Shown: positions 30,190 to 40,369 of the stretch, piece after piece
Layout of the letters: each line of letters starts with the position of its first letter
Numbering within the stretch: the first letter of the stretch is position 1
Assembly (NCBI GenBank): GCA_946404215.1
Contig: CAMJCT010000008.1
Span: forward strand, 1-64,000
Reading direction: 5' to 3'
Source: an uncultured Clostridium sp.
Lineage (GTDB): Bacteria > Bacillota > Clostridia > TANB77 > CAG-508
DNA length: 64,000 nucleotides
Translations under genes and position numbers: made by a program
The notes under the pieces: generated by a model
Told to the model about the DNA's origin: nothing
Seen by the model: the letters and a program-made list of their open reading frames with translations, nothing else
Database searches by the model: none

Positions 30190-30220
30190 AGGATAATCTA
30201 AAATGGTTATCCTTTTTTTA
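30190..30220 (+). terminator. Terminator of tRNA pair
   Basis: GGATAA-TCTAAAATGG-TTATCC followed by seven T. Confidence 0.8.
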
Positions 30221-30409
30221 TGTAATGATAAAGAAAAATACTAATACTTGAATTTGGTTGGAAGGAGTTTATAATTTTTCCTTTAAAATTCCATAAATAA
30301 GCAATATTTTTCAATCTTTTTTCAATAAAAATAGTGTTATAATAACGACAAGATAAAAAGAATATAAAAATGAAGTAATTGAACTAGTTGATATATTAGT
30401 GAATTTGTA

Positions 30410-30433
30410 ATAATAGTATTTAAATACTATTAT
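30410..30433. repeat. Perfect 24-base palindrome upstream of alarmone synthetase
   Basis: ATAATAGTATTT and its exact inverse complement meet head to head, ending about 10 bases before the GGAGG ribosome binding site of the next gene. It could be an operator or a leader hairpin. The rest of 30221-30456 holds only a TATAAT-like hexamer near 30338. Confidence 0.55.
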
Positions 30434-30456
30434 AAAAACTTATGGAGGAAAAATAT

Positions 30457-31059
30457 ATGAAACAAAGTTTATATAAAAAGTCAATTATTGAATTAGAAGC
30501 GGTTATAACAGAAATAATAGCTAGATTAGAGGTTATTAGGAAATATAGAAAAATAAATAATGATAGAGATCCAATAGAATATATTAAATCTCGTGTAAAA
30601 ACAGAGGAAAGCATGAAAGAAAAATTTAAAAGGAAAGGATTAGAATTTAATTTAGAAAATGCTATTACAAAAATATATGATGCAGCAGGGATTAGAATAA
30701 TATGTACCTTTGTTGATGATGTTTATGATGTTGTACAAATGATAAGAAAATATGATGATATTGAAATTGTGAAGGAAAAAGATTATATAAGAAATCCTAA
30801 AGAAAATGGATATAGAAGTTATCATATAGTTATTAAAGTTCCGTTAAATATAGCAGGAGAAATCCATAAAGTTTATTTAGAAATACAAGTAAGAACTATT
30901 GCTATGGATTTTTGGTCAAGTTTAGAACATCAAATGAAGTATAAGAAGGATATTAGAGACCAACAAATGATAGTAGAAGAATTAAAAAAATGCGCTGAAC
31001 AAATAGCAACAACGGATATAAATATGATGGCTATAAGAAATATGATAAATAAAGCATAA
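30457..31059 (+). CDS. Small alarmone synthetase (RelA/SpoT synthetase domain)
   Basis: A 200-residue stand-alone (p)ppGpp synthetase. Key elements: RIKT-like RVKTEESMKEK, DAAGIRIICTFVDDVYDV, the G-loop KENGYRSYHIVIKVP and the EIQVRTIAMDFWSSLEHQMKYK block. No hydrolase or ACT domains. ATG 30457 is preferred over 30442 because the GGAGG at 30443 would otherwise lie inside the gene. It makes alarmone in response to stress rather than by direct ribosome sensing. Confidence 0.92.
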   Translation: MKQSLYKKSIIELEAVITEIIARLEVIRKYRKINNDRDPIEYIKSRVKTEESMKEKFKRKGLEFNLENAITKIYDAAGIRIICTFVDDVYDVVQMIRKYDDIEIVKEKDYIRNPKENGYRSYHIVIKVPLNIAGEIHKVYLEIQVRTIAMDFWSSLEHQMKYKKDIRDQQMIVEELKKCAEQIATTDINMMAIRNMINKA

Positions 31060-31080
31060 GAGAAAGGATATGAAAGTATA

Positions 31081-31470
31081 ATGAATTTTAAAATTTTGCT
31101 TGCAGATGATGTTGAAGAATTAGCAGAAGCTATAGGTGCAATGCTTGAATATAATGATTATGAAGTAGATATAGTATATAATGGAGAAGATGCATTTGAT
31201 AAAGCAAAAGCGGGCTTATATGATTGTATAATATTAGATGTAATGATGCCAATTATGAACGGATTTGAAGTGGTTAAAAAATTAAGAAAAATAAATGTTA
31301 GAACACCTATTATATTATTAACAGCAAAAAGTTTAGTAGATGATAAAGTTGAAGGATTAGATCTTGGTGCAAATGATTATCTTACAAAACCTTTTGAAAA
31401 GAAAGAGTTGTTAGCAAGAATAAGAGCATTAACAAGAGTGGAAGAGGAAAAAAAGAAAAATATGAAATAG
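31081..31470 (+). CDS. Response regulator receiver domain, truncated (OmpR type)
   Basis: A 129-residue product containing an intact receiver domain: acidic pair ADDVEE, phosphoacceptor Asp in ILDVMMP, Thr/Lys switch residues (LLTAKS, YLTKPF). The frame breaks in an A-rich run near 31452-31465; one base missing or extra there would lead into the start of an OmpR wing-helix domain (YEIGNLIFDKE, LNLSKQECDIIEL) that is itself cut after about 35 residues. No histidine kinase gene is present. Probably a decaying gene; the receiver could still be made. Confidence 0.75.
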   Translation: MNFKILLADDVEELAEAIGAMLEYNDYEVDIVYNGEDAFDKAKAGLYDCIILDVMMPIMNGFEVVKKLRKINVRTPIILLTAKSLVDDKVEGLDLGANDYLTKPFEKKELLARIRALTRVEEEKKKNMK

Positions 31471-32124
31471 GAAATCTTATTTTTGATAAAGAGAGTTCGC
31501 AGATTTCAAAAGGTAAAATATCCTTAAATTTAAGTAAACAAGAATGTGATATTATAGAATTATTTGATGATTATAAAGATACATCTATTTATGGGGTAGA
31601 TTCTGGACTATCAAAAAGATTTAAATGGAGAATACGATATTATGAAGATGACTTAAGTTATATTATGTTGGAAAAAAAAAGAAAAAATAGAAAGTAGATG
31701 TCATAAAAAATCATGTAAAATAACAGTCGACGAATATAACAAAATTGTCTCAGGAGATTTAACAGATTTAATATTTGAAACAGAAAAGAAACTAATAAAA
31801 GAATTAGCATTAGATATGCTTTGTTTTAATTATAAGCCAAAGGTTATTATAGACTATGAAAGAATGGCTTATGTGGAAGAAATAACTAATGTAAGAATTA
31901 CATTTGATATGAAGATTTCAGCTTCATATGAATTAGAAAATTTTTTGATTCAAGATTATCAAAGCTTTTCTGTGCTTCCAAGTGGATTAAATGTATTAGA
32001 AGTTAAGTTTGATGATATATTACCATCACATATAAGAAATATTGTGGAATCATATAGCTTAAAACAATGTTCTTTCTCTAAATATTATTATGGGAGAAAG
32101 ATAATTGATTGTTATATTAGATAA
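31471..32124 (+). pseudogene. Chimeric remnant: OmpR DNA-binding start fused to VTC (polyphosphate polymerase-like) domain
   Basis: After the response-regulator frame break, bases to about 31558 encode the beginning of an OmpR output domain. From about 31560 (FDDYKDTSIYG) onward the sequence is the middle and end of a VTC domain protein (KRFKWRIRYYEDD, IMLEKK, CHKKSCKIT, KPKVIIDYERMAYV, NVRITFD, VLEVKFDDILP). A second A-run frameshift lies at 31672-31687. The VTC N-terminus, the rest of the regulator and probably a sensor kinase have been deleted between them. Neither break involves CGG. Confidence 0.75.
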
Positions 32125-32130
32125 TAGCAA

Positions 32131-32249
32131 TTGAAAAATAATTGCGTTTTGGCGTTGTTGGACTTCGCTTCGAAAGATGCTCATGTACTCCATGTACACT
32201 CCGCTATTTCTTGCTTGTCCGCCTAGCCAAAAGCACAATTATTTTTCAA
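32131..32249. repeat. 119-bp inverted-repeat element
   Basis: The ends TTGAAAAATAATTGCGTTTTGGC and GCCAAAAGCACAATTATTTTTCAA are inverted repeats of about 23 bases. The interior is much richer in G/C than its surroundings and carries the palindromic core CATGTACTCCATGTACA. It lies between the VTC remnant and DUF4956. It looks like a small non-coding mobile or REP-type element. Confidence 0.7.
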
Positions 32250-32276
32250 TTATAAAAAGAAGGTAAATAATAAAAC

Positions 32277-32936
32277 ATGGAAATATTTGAAAATATTATT
32301 AATTCTTATGCTAATGAAAGCATAACAACAAGTACAATTTTATCTGTACTTTTAATGGTAGCAATACTTGCAATATATGAATTTTTTGTATATAGATTGG
32401 TATCACATAGATCTTTTTATAATAAATCATTTAATATAACAACAGCTATTTTACCATTCTTTATTGCAACAATTATACTTTGCCTACAATCAAATCTAGT
32501 AATAACTTTAGGTACAATAGGAGCACTAGCAATTATAAGATTTAGAACATCAGTTAAAGATCCTGTTGATATGCTATATTTACTTTGGAGTGTGTTTATA
32601 GGAATAATATGTGGATGTCAATTATTTGAGGTAGGTGTTTTAACATCTGTTGTTGTAACTCTTGTTCTAATTGCATTAGAACATATAAACTTTGGTAGAA
32701 AATCATTTGTATTAATTGTAAGAAGTACAGAAGATGTAGAAGCTGATCTAACAAAGCTATTTAAAGATAAAAAAATAAGTCATAAATTTAAATCAAGAAA
32801 TTATACATCAAAAGGTTTTGACTATGCAATAGAACTTACATATAAAAACATTCAAGAATTAAATAGCGAATTATCAAAAAATGAGAGGATAAGTAAATAT
32901 TCAATTATAGAGTATGATGCTGATGACATCGTATAG
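32277..32936 (+). CDS. DUF4956 membrane protein
   Basis: A 219-residue protein with four or so N-terminal membrane segments (residues about 15-130; TLGTIGALAIIRFRTSVKDP is a family hallmark) and a C-terminal cytoplasmic domain of about 85 residues. DUF4956 genes are usually neighbours of VTC-domain and CotH-like genes, exactly as here, suggesting a shared role in surface polymer or polyphosphate metabolism. Intact although its VTC neighbour is broken. Confidence 0.82.
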   Translation: MEIFENIINSYANESITTSTILSVLLMVAILAIYEFFVYRLVSHRSFYNKSFNITTAILPFFIATIILCLQSNLVITLGTIGALAIIRFRTSVKDPVDMLYLLWSVFIGIICGCQLFEVGVLTSVVVTLVLIALEHINFGRKSFVLIVRSTEDVEADLTKLFKDKKISHKFKSRNYTSKGFDYAIELTYKNIQELNSELSKNERISKYSIIEYDADDIV

Positions 32937-33003
32937 GCCGTTAAAAAATAATTACAAATCTTTTCTAGCTAAATTATAAAAATATAAAAAAGGAAATTAA
33001 AAT

Positions 33004-33792
33004 ATGAATAAAAGTAAAATATTAATTCCAATTATTGTTTTTTTTATAGTATTAACTATTTTAATAATTGTGCTAAATCCAATTCATAAATATAATAGAC
33101 TTTTTGTAAGTGAAAGTAAATGGAATAGTATTCAAGAATCTCGAATAGAAAATAGAGATTTAGTCTTAGATGATATTAAATTTAATGATTACAAATTAAT
33201 TATTGATGAGCAGAATAACACTATATATTATTCTGTTATTAATGATAGTAAAAACCAATATAATCCAAATGTGAGTTATAGTACAAATAGTAAAAATGTA
33301 AAATTAGTAATATTATCAGATGAAATAACTGATCAAAAGGTAAAAAATAATTATCAGTTTAAAATAATGATTTATAATGAAAAAGAATATCATATTTATA
33401 ATTTAATATGTACAGATCTCCCAATAATAAATATTAGTTATAATAAGGATGAAGAAGTAAAACAAAAGAGTGTTCCAATGGAAATGTATTTGTTTGATAA
33501 TTTGTTAAATGTTCCTAATAAAATTACAATATCTAGTGGGAAGATAAAAAAAGACGGAGAAAGCTATATTTTTTCTCTTCAAATGTTAACACCTGGAAAA
33601 AATAAAAGAGATAATATGTGCTCAATTTTAGGTATGAAGCCAAGTAGCGAATATATCTTAACACCAGTGAACAATAATATGGAAAAAGATACAAATAAAA
33701 ATAACAGAGTAGAACTGTTTTTAAATAATGAGTATAAAGGAGTATATGAACTTTCTCTAACAAGAAAAGAAGGAGAGAGAAATGAAGGATAA
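33004..33792 (+). CDS. CotH-like membrane-anchored protein, short
   Basis: A 262-residue protein with an N-terminal membrane helix (about 7-27), an extracellular beta-rich region (about 60-150), and a C-terminal stretch resembling the start of CotH kinase-like domains (KKRDN-like NKRDNMCSILGMKPSSEYIL and NRVELFLNNEYKGVYELS). Full CotH proteins continue with the catalytic part, which is absent here, so this is probably a truncated or divergent CotH-family member. It follows DUF4956 as in VTC/DUF4956/CotH clusters. Confidence 0.65.
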   Translation: MNKSKILIPIIVFFIVLTILIIVLNPIHKYNRLFVSESKWNSIQESRIENRDLVLDDIKFNDYKLIIDEQNNTIYYSVINDSKNQYNPNVSYSTNSKNVKLVILSDEITDQKVKNNYQFKIMIYNEKEYHIYNLICTDLPIINISYNKDEEVKQKSVPMEMYLFDNLLNVPNKITISSGKIKKDGESYIFSLQMLTPGKNKRDNMCSILGMKPSSEYILTPVNNNMEKDTNKNNRVELFLNNEYKGVYELSLTRKEGERNEG

Positions 33793-33868
33793 GAGTTTAG
33801 CTTTTATTATTGGATTATTAGTAGGTGCTGTAATAACGGCATATGGATGCAAAAACGAAAGGATTTGA
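33782..33868 (+). CDS. 28-residue small membrane protein
   Basis: A short reading frame starting ATG 33782 that overlaps the end of the CotH-like gene by 11 bases, behind AAGGAGAGA. It encodes one hydrophobic helix (LAFIIGLLVGAVITAYG) and a cysteine-containing tail, and ends 2 bases before the patatin ATG. The tight spacing on both sides suggests a real, coupled micro-gene. No known family. Confidence 0.45.
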   Translation: MKDKSLAFIIGLLVGAVITAYGCKNERI

Positions 33869-33870
33869 AT

Positions 33871-34732
33871 ATGAAGGTAGGATTAGTATTAGAGGGACGG
33901 AGCTATGCGTGGAATGTATACGGCAGGAGTTCTAGATATGTTTTTAGAAAAAAATATAAAGATAGATGGCATAATTGCTGTTTCTGCAGGAGTTCTTTTT
34001 GGAGTAAATTATATGTCGAACCAAAAAGGAAGAGCAATTAGATATAATAAAAAATTTGCTAAAAGTGCTAAATATATGGGAATGAGATCTTTAATAACAA
34101 CAGGAAATATAATTAATAAAAAATTTGCATACTATGAAGTTCCTTTTAAATTAGATAAATTTGATGAAGAACAATTTGAAAAATCAAATTGTATAATGTA
34201 TGCAACATTAACGAATGTAGACACAGGAAAGCCAGAATATTTCAGAATAAACAATGTTTTTGAGGAAATGGAATTAATGAGAGCTACATCAGCGATGCCA
34301 TTTGTTTCTAGAATGGTTGAGTGGAAGGGCAAAAAATATTTAGATGGAGGGATTTCTGATAGTATTCCAGTAAAAAAATGTCAAGAATTAGGTTATAACA
34401 AAATAATAGTTGTTACTACAAGACCGATAGAATATAGAAAACAAAGAAATAACAAGAATTTAAGTAAATTAAGATACATAAAATATCCAAATTTAATTGA
34501 AAGTATAAATAATAGATACAAAAATTATAACAATATTGTCGAGCAAATAATTGAGTTAGAAAACAAGAAAGAAATATTTGTTATTAGGCCATCACGAGAT
34601 TTAAAAGTAAAAAGAATAGAACGCGATGAAAACAAATTACAGCAAATGTATGATTTAGGATTAAAAGATTGTGAAAGTAAAATAAAAGAATTAAATAAAT
34701 ATCTTTATGATGAAGTTACTAGTCAGCCTTAA
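33871..34732 (+). CDS. Patatin-like phospholipase, needs one CGG +1 shift
   Basis: From ATG 33871 (AAAGGA upstream) the frame reads MKVGLVLEG then meets CGG at 33898. A +1 shift gives GAMRGMYTAGVLDMFLE, so the oxyanion-hole glycine motif becomes G-G-A-M-R-G as in all patatins; the rest carries AVSAG (nucleophile Ser) and the DGG catalytic Asp (YLDGGISDSIPV). Restored length 286 residues, similar to YjjU-type bacterial patatins. The last codons (VTSQP-stop) are contributed by an inserted inverted-repeat element, so the native C-terminus may be altered. Confidence 0.88.
33898..33900 (+). other. In-frame CGG +1 shift site 6 (patatin)
   Basis: TTA GAG GGA CGG AGC TAT becomes GGA C GGA GCT ATG CGT GGA. 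It begins nine codons after the ATG, so nearly the whole protein depends on the shift. Confidence 0.88.
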
Positions 34733-34978
34733 AATATTTTTTGTCCTGCTTAACGTGATTACTATATAAATATTTTTCGAATAATCTCGGCTACCTTACA
34801 TTTAACACTAAAAAATTCTAATTAATTTCGAACCCCCCTCAAAGACAAGCTTTGAGATTCCCTTTCGAAATTATTAAGAATTTTTAAGTTATTCAAAGTC
34901 GCATTCGATTAATTCTCAAAATATTTATATAGTAATCACTAAGGCAAGACAGATATAATTTCAAGACTGACTAGTAAC
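34715..34978. mobile_element. 264-bp MITE-like element with long terminal inverted repeats
   Basis: Left end GTTACTAGTCAGCCTTAAAA and right end (inverse) GTTACTAGTCAGTCTTGAAA continue pairing for about 60 bases through TGTCCTGC/TGTCTTGC and GTGATTACTATATAAATATT. An inner inverted repeat (AATTTCGAA/TTCGAAATT) flanks CAAAGACAAGCTTTG. No coding capacity. It supplies the end of the patatin gene. A deleted relative lies at 55988-56072. Confidence 0.8.
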
Positions 34979-34990
34979 ATGATAAAAAAA

Positions 34991-35017
34991 TTAGCAGAAA
35001 GTATTGACAAGTGCTAA
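34991..35017 (+). promoter_or_regulatory. Upstream imperfect CIRCE-like operator
   Basis: TTAGCAGAA, 9-base spacer, AAGTGCTAA. It has the CIRCE geometry with four mismatches to TTAGCACTC-N9-GAGTGCTAA and spans the -35 hexamer. Confidence 0.6.
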
Positions 35018-35030
35018 AAACGGGTATAAT
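35004..35030 (+). promoter_or_regulatory. hrcA-grpE promoter
   Basis: TTGACA at 35004 and TATAAT at 35025 with a short 15-base spacer, located between the two CIRCE-like operators. Confidence 0.75.
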
Positions 35031-35040
35031 ATATATAAAG

Positions 35041-35067
35041 TTAGCAATCATAATAAAAGAGTGCTAA
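35041..35067 (+). promoter_or_regulatory. CIRCE operator (HrcA binding site)
   Basis: TTAGCAATC-ATAATAAAA-GAGTGCTAA: one mismatch to the CIRCE consensus with the standard 9-base spacer, just downstream of the -10 and 14 bases before the hrcA start. It predicts HrcA repression of this operon, relieved by heat shock. Confidence 0.92.
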
Positions 35068-35081
35068 AAGGGGTGAGAAAT

Positions 35082-36089
35082 TTGATAGATGGTAGAAAGA
35101 AAAAAGTTTTGCAAGCTATCATAGAAGAATACATAAATACAGCAGAGCCAGTTAGTTCAAATGCGTTAACTAAAAATCATGGATTAGATTATAGTAGTGC
35201 AACTATAAGAAATGAAATGGCCGATTTAGAAAAAAGTGGATTCTTAGATAAAACGCATACATCTAGCGGAAGAGTACCATCTGAAAAAGGGTATAGATAC
35301 TATGTGAATGAGCTTTTAAAAGAAGATAATATAAGTAGACAAGAAATAAAATACATAAGCTCAAAATTAGAAACCAAGGTAAATGAAATTGAAGAACTAA
35401 CAAAAATAACAGCAAATACAATTTCAGAAGTAACTCATTACACAACAGTATCAATAGGCCCAAAAACAGGAACACAACTTATAGAAGAGATAAAATTTGT
35501 TTTATTAGGAACTAGAATGATGATGGCAGTTATTCTAACAGATACTGGATTAGTAAAAGAAACAATAATAAAGTTCGATGAAGACATCAATGAAAAACAA
35601 GTTGAAACAATGAATTATATGTTTAATAATAAACTAAAACATCAATCTATAGACACAATAGACAGACCACTTGAAGAATATTTGTATGATGAAATGACAT
35701 ATAGTGTAAATGTTATAAAACCAATTATAGAACAAATAAAAAAGGTCTTAGCAGAAGATGAAGAAATATATTTAGAAGGAGCTAATAAATCTTTTGAATT
35801 GCCAGAGTTTAATAGTTTACAAGTTGCTAAGAATTTTATAAATATATTAGATACAAAAGAGTTAGTGGCTGATATGTTGAATTCGGGATTTGCTGAAGAT
35901 ATAAATGTGTATATTGGAGAAGAAAATAACAAAAAAGAACTAAAGGACTTTAGTATTGTAACATTTAAACATAAAGTTAATGGAAAAGAACTAGGAACAA
36001 TAGGAATAATAGGACCTAAAAGAATGGATTACTCTAAAGTTATTTCTGTAATGAAATATATAAGCAAAAAGCTAAATGGAGGAGAATAA
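35082..36089 (+). CDS. hrcA: Heat-inducible transcription repressor HrcA
   Basis: A 335-residue repressor that binds CIRCE and autoregulates class I heat-shock genes. N-terminal winged helix (KKVLQAIIEEYINTAEPVSS, SSATIRNEMADLEKSGF), then a GAF-like core. I chose TTG 35082 because AGGGGTG sits 5-6 bases upstream and the protein then begins MIDGRKKKVLQ like other HrcA proteins. The open frame further upstream covers the promoter and operators and is not coding. grpE follows. Confidence 0.93.
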   Translation: MIDGRKKKVLQAIIEEYINTAEPVSSNALTKNHGLDYSSATIRNEMADLEKSGFLDKTHTSSGRVPSEKGYRYYVNELLKEDNISRQEIKYISSKLETKVNEIEELTKITANTISEVTHYTTVSIGPKTGTQLIEEIKFVLLGTRMMMAVILTDTGLVKETIIKFDEDINEKQVETMNYMFNNKLKHQSIDTIDRPLEEYLYDEMTYSVNVIKPIIEQIKKVLAEDEEIYLEGANKSFELPEFNSLQVAKNFINILDTKELVADMLNSGFAEDINVYIGEENNKKELKDFSIVTFKHKVNGKELGTIGIIGPKRMDYSKVISVMKYISKKLNGGE

Positions 36090-36123
36090 TTGTTTATTAA
36101 GATTAAATAGGGAGGAAAAGAAG

Positions 36124-36630
36124 TTGAAAAAAGAAGAAAACAACGAATCTGTAAATAGAGAGCAAGAAATTCAAGAAAAAAAACAAGAAAAAAATGAAGA
36201 AGTTGTACCAAAACAAGAATATGATGAACTTGATGACAGATATAAAAGAATTCTTGCTGAGTTTGAAAATTTTAAAAAAAGAAGCATTAAAGAAAGAGAA
36301 GGATTATATAATTCAATACTTTCGGACATAGTAGAGGTTATATTACCTGTAGTTGATAATTTGGAAAATGCTGCTAAAGTAGATACCCAAGATTTAAATT
36401 ATAAGCAAGGAGTAGAATTAGTTTTAAAGCAATTTAAAGATGTATTGAAGTCAAAAGGAATTGAAGAAATAAAAACAGTAGGAGAAGTTTTTGATCCAGA
36501 ATTGCATGAAGCTGTAAGTAGTATTCAAGATGATAAATTAGGAGAAAAAGAAATTGTACAAGAATATCGAAAAGGATATAAAATAGGTTCAAGAGTTATT
36601 AGGCATAGTATGGTTGTTGTGGCAAATTAA
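36124..36630 (+). CDS. grpE: Nucleotide exchange factor GrpE
   Basis: A 168-residue cochaperone that releases ADP from DnaK. It has a charged N-terminal tail, a long coiled coil (about 35-90, ILAEFENFKKRS) and the beta-wing domain (FDPELHEAVSSI, YKIGSRVIRHSMVVV). TTG 36124 is chosen since GGGAGGAAAAG precedes it; the ATG at 36076 would overlap hrcA and lacks a ribosome binding site. Confidence 0.93.
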   Translation: MKKEENNESVNREQEIQEKKQEKNEEVVPKQEYDELDDRYKRILAEFENFKKRSIKEREGLYNSILSDIVEVILPVVDNLENAAKVDTQDLNYKQGVELVLKQFKDVLKSKGIEEIKTVGEVFDPELHEAVSSIQDDKLGEKEIVQEYRKGYKIGSRVIRHSMVVVAN

Positions 36631-36792
36631 AATTAATGAAAAGCAATAATCTGCACATCTTGCTAAAATTATTCAAACTTCGACGTACCAACTATTATAA
36701 AAAAGTTTTTAATTTTTAATTAAAATATATTTTTAACAAAAGAATAATAAATTTTAAAATAATGTAAATTTAAAGAAAGTTTAAAAGATTAA

Positions 36793-38652
<1,860 letters not shown>

Positions 38653-38705
38653 TATAAAAGATGTTGTAAGAAAATCCTTATACTAAAAAGAGGGGGAGCT
38701 TAAAA

Positions 38706-39059
38706 ATGAGAAAAGTATTTTTTATTAATAAAGATGGAAATGAAATATTTGATGAAAACGCATGCTGTCATGCTGAATTAGCAATGAAAGTAATAAAAGA
38801 GAATGATAAAATTATGGAAGAAATGAAGGGTCTAGAAAATAGGGATAAAGCAAAAAAGGCTATGGAATTTTTGCAAGAGACTAATGGATATATGATGGGA
38901 AGTGAACAAGGAGAATATAAAAGAATTGTGTTTGATTCTCAAGTAATATCAGATGAACAAAAGGCTCTTTTAAGAAGATTTTATGAACAAGGATATGAAC
39001 TTAGTGATATATATTTGGAAAGAAAAAGAAAAGAAAAGGCAAAAGGTGAAGAACGTTAA
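38706..39059 (+). CDS. Unrecognised 117-residue protein between dnaK and dnaJ
   Basis: A soluble, highly charged protein (AELAMKVIKENDKIMEEMKG, LLRRFYEQGYELSDIYLERKRKE) with a Cys-Cys-His near residue 20 (NACCHAEL). It has a strong AGAGGGGGAG ribosome binding site. I do not recognise a family. Its position inside the DnaK/DnaJ operon suggests a stress or protein-quality role, which is inference from neighbours only. Confidence 0.75.
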   Translation: MRKVFFINKDGNEIFDENACCHAELAMKVIKENDKIMEEMKGLENRDKAKKAMEFLQETNGYMMGSEQGEYKRIVFDSQVISDEQKALLRRFYEQGYELSDIYLERKRKEKAKGEER

Positions 39060-39067
39060 ATAAAAAA

Positions 39068-39096
39068 CTGGGGTTGGAAATAAAAAGTCCAACCCC
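39068..39096 (+). terminator. Stable intercistronic hairpin upstream of dnaJ
   Basis: GGGGTTGGA-AATAAAAAGTC-CAACCCC type stem (GGGGTTGGA pairs with TCCAACCCC). It is followed by GATTTAAAA rather than a clean T-run, so it may be an mRNA processing or stabilising hairpin rather than a full terminator. Confidence 0.6.
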
Positions 39097-39128
39097 GATT
39101 TAAAATAAATACTTTTTGGGAGGAATAA

Positions 39129-40283
39129 ATGGCTACGAAGAGAGATTATTATGAGGTATTGGGAGTTAATAAAAATGCAACAGAAGATGAGTTAAAAAGA
39201 GCTTACCGTAAACTTGCAAAAAAATATCATCCTGATGCAAATCCAGATAATAAAAAAGAAGCAGAAGCAAAATTTAAAGAAGTTAATGAAGCATATGAAA
39301 ATTTATCAGATCCACAAAAAAGAAAAATGTATGACCAATTTGGACATGACGGACCACAAGGATTTGGTGGAGCAGGAGGACCATTTGGAAGCGGAGGATA
39401 TTATTCATATTCAACATCTGATTTTGGTGATTTTGGAGATTTAGGTGATATATTTTCATCTTTTTTTGGAGGAGGATTTGGCAGTAGAAATTCAAGTAGA
39501 AAACAATCAGAACCTAGAAAAGGTGCAGATTTGAATTTTACAATGGATATAACTTTTGAACAGGCTTTTTTAGGAATCGAGAAGGAAATAATTGTAACTA
39601 GAAACGAAACGTGTGACGCTTGCCATGGAAGTGGTGCAAAATCTGGAACATCTGTAACAAAATGTCCAACATGTAATGGAACAGGTCAAGTAACAGCAGT
39701 ACAGAACACAATTCTAGGACAAATGCAAACACGAAGAACTTGTAGTGCATGCCATGGAACTGGTGAAATTATAAAGGAGCCTTGTGAGAAATGTCGTGGA
39801 ACTGGAAAAATAAGAAAACAACCTAAAATAAAGGTTAAGATACCAGCAGGAATTAACGACAATCAAACAGTTGTATTAAGAGATGAAGGAGAATGTGGTG
39901 AAAAAGGTGGACCAAGGGGTGACTTGTATATTACTGTAAGGATAAAAAGGCATAGTATATATACAAGAAAAGGAAATCATGTTATGTGCGAAGTACCTAT
40001 TACAATTACACAAGCTACATTAGGAGCAGATCTAGAAATACCTATGGTTGATGGAACAAAGGAAAAATATAGAATTCCAGAGGGGACTCAAACTGGAACA
40101 AAGTTTACTATTAGAAATAAAGGATTTAAATCTATTAATTCTAGTAGTATAGGGGATTTTATATTTACTGTAATAGTACAAACACCGAAGAGATTGACTA
40201 AGGAACAACGAGATTTATTAATGCAACTTGCAAAAACAATGAATGAACAACCACCTATAAAGAAAAGAGGTTTATTTGGATAG
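39129..40283 (+). CDS. dnaJ: Chaperone DnaJ (Hsp40)
   Basis: A 384-residue type I Hsp40. The J domain carries HPD ([10 protein letters not shown]), followed by a Gly/Phe-rich linker (about 75-120), four zinc-binding repeats ([32 protein letters not shown]) and the two C-terminal peptide-binding domains. GGGAGG precedes the ATG. It stimulates the DnaK ATPase and delivers substrates. Confidence 0.97.
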   Translation: MATKRDYYEVLGVNKNATEDELKRAYRKLAKKYHPDANPDNKKEAEAKFKEVNEAYENLSDPQKRKMYDQFGHDGPQGFGGAGGPFGSGGYYSYSTSDFGDFGDLGDIFSSFFGGGFGSRNSSRKQSEPRKGADLNFTMDITFEQAFLGIEKEIIVTRNETCDACHGSGAKSGTSVTKCPTCNGTGQVTAVQNTILGQMQTRRTCSACHGTGEIIKEPCEKCRGTGKIRKQPKIKVKIPAGINDNQTVVLRDEGECGEKGGPRGDLYITVRIKRHSIYTRKGNHVMCEVPITITQATLGADLEIPMVDGTKEKYRIPEGTQTGTKFTIRNKGFKSINSSSIGDFIFTVIVQTPKRLTKEQRDLLMQLAKTMNEQPPIKKRGLFG

Positions 40284-40293
40284 GATATTAATA

Positions 40294-40322
40294 ATAAAGC
40301 AAGATAAATTCTTGCTTTTTAT
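40294..40322 (+). terminator. Terminator of the heat-shock gene group
   Basis: AAAGCAAG-ATAAATT-CTTGCTTTTTA just after dnaJ. Confidence 0.75.
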
Positions 40323-40369
40323 ATATTTCTATAGTAAAATGAAACTGATAAAAAATAAAAGAGGTAAAA

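Noticed and set aside
31452..31687. Frame breaks in the response-regulator/VTC chimera as further recoding sites
   Set aside because: They lie in A-runs without CGG and coincide with a deletion, so decay or homopolymer error is more likely.
35004..35081. Upstream extension of the hrcA reading frame
   Set aside because: This stretch contains the promoter and CIRCE operator; the TTG at 35082 has the proper ribosome binding site and family start.
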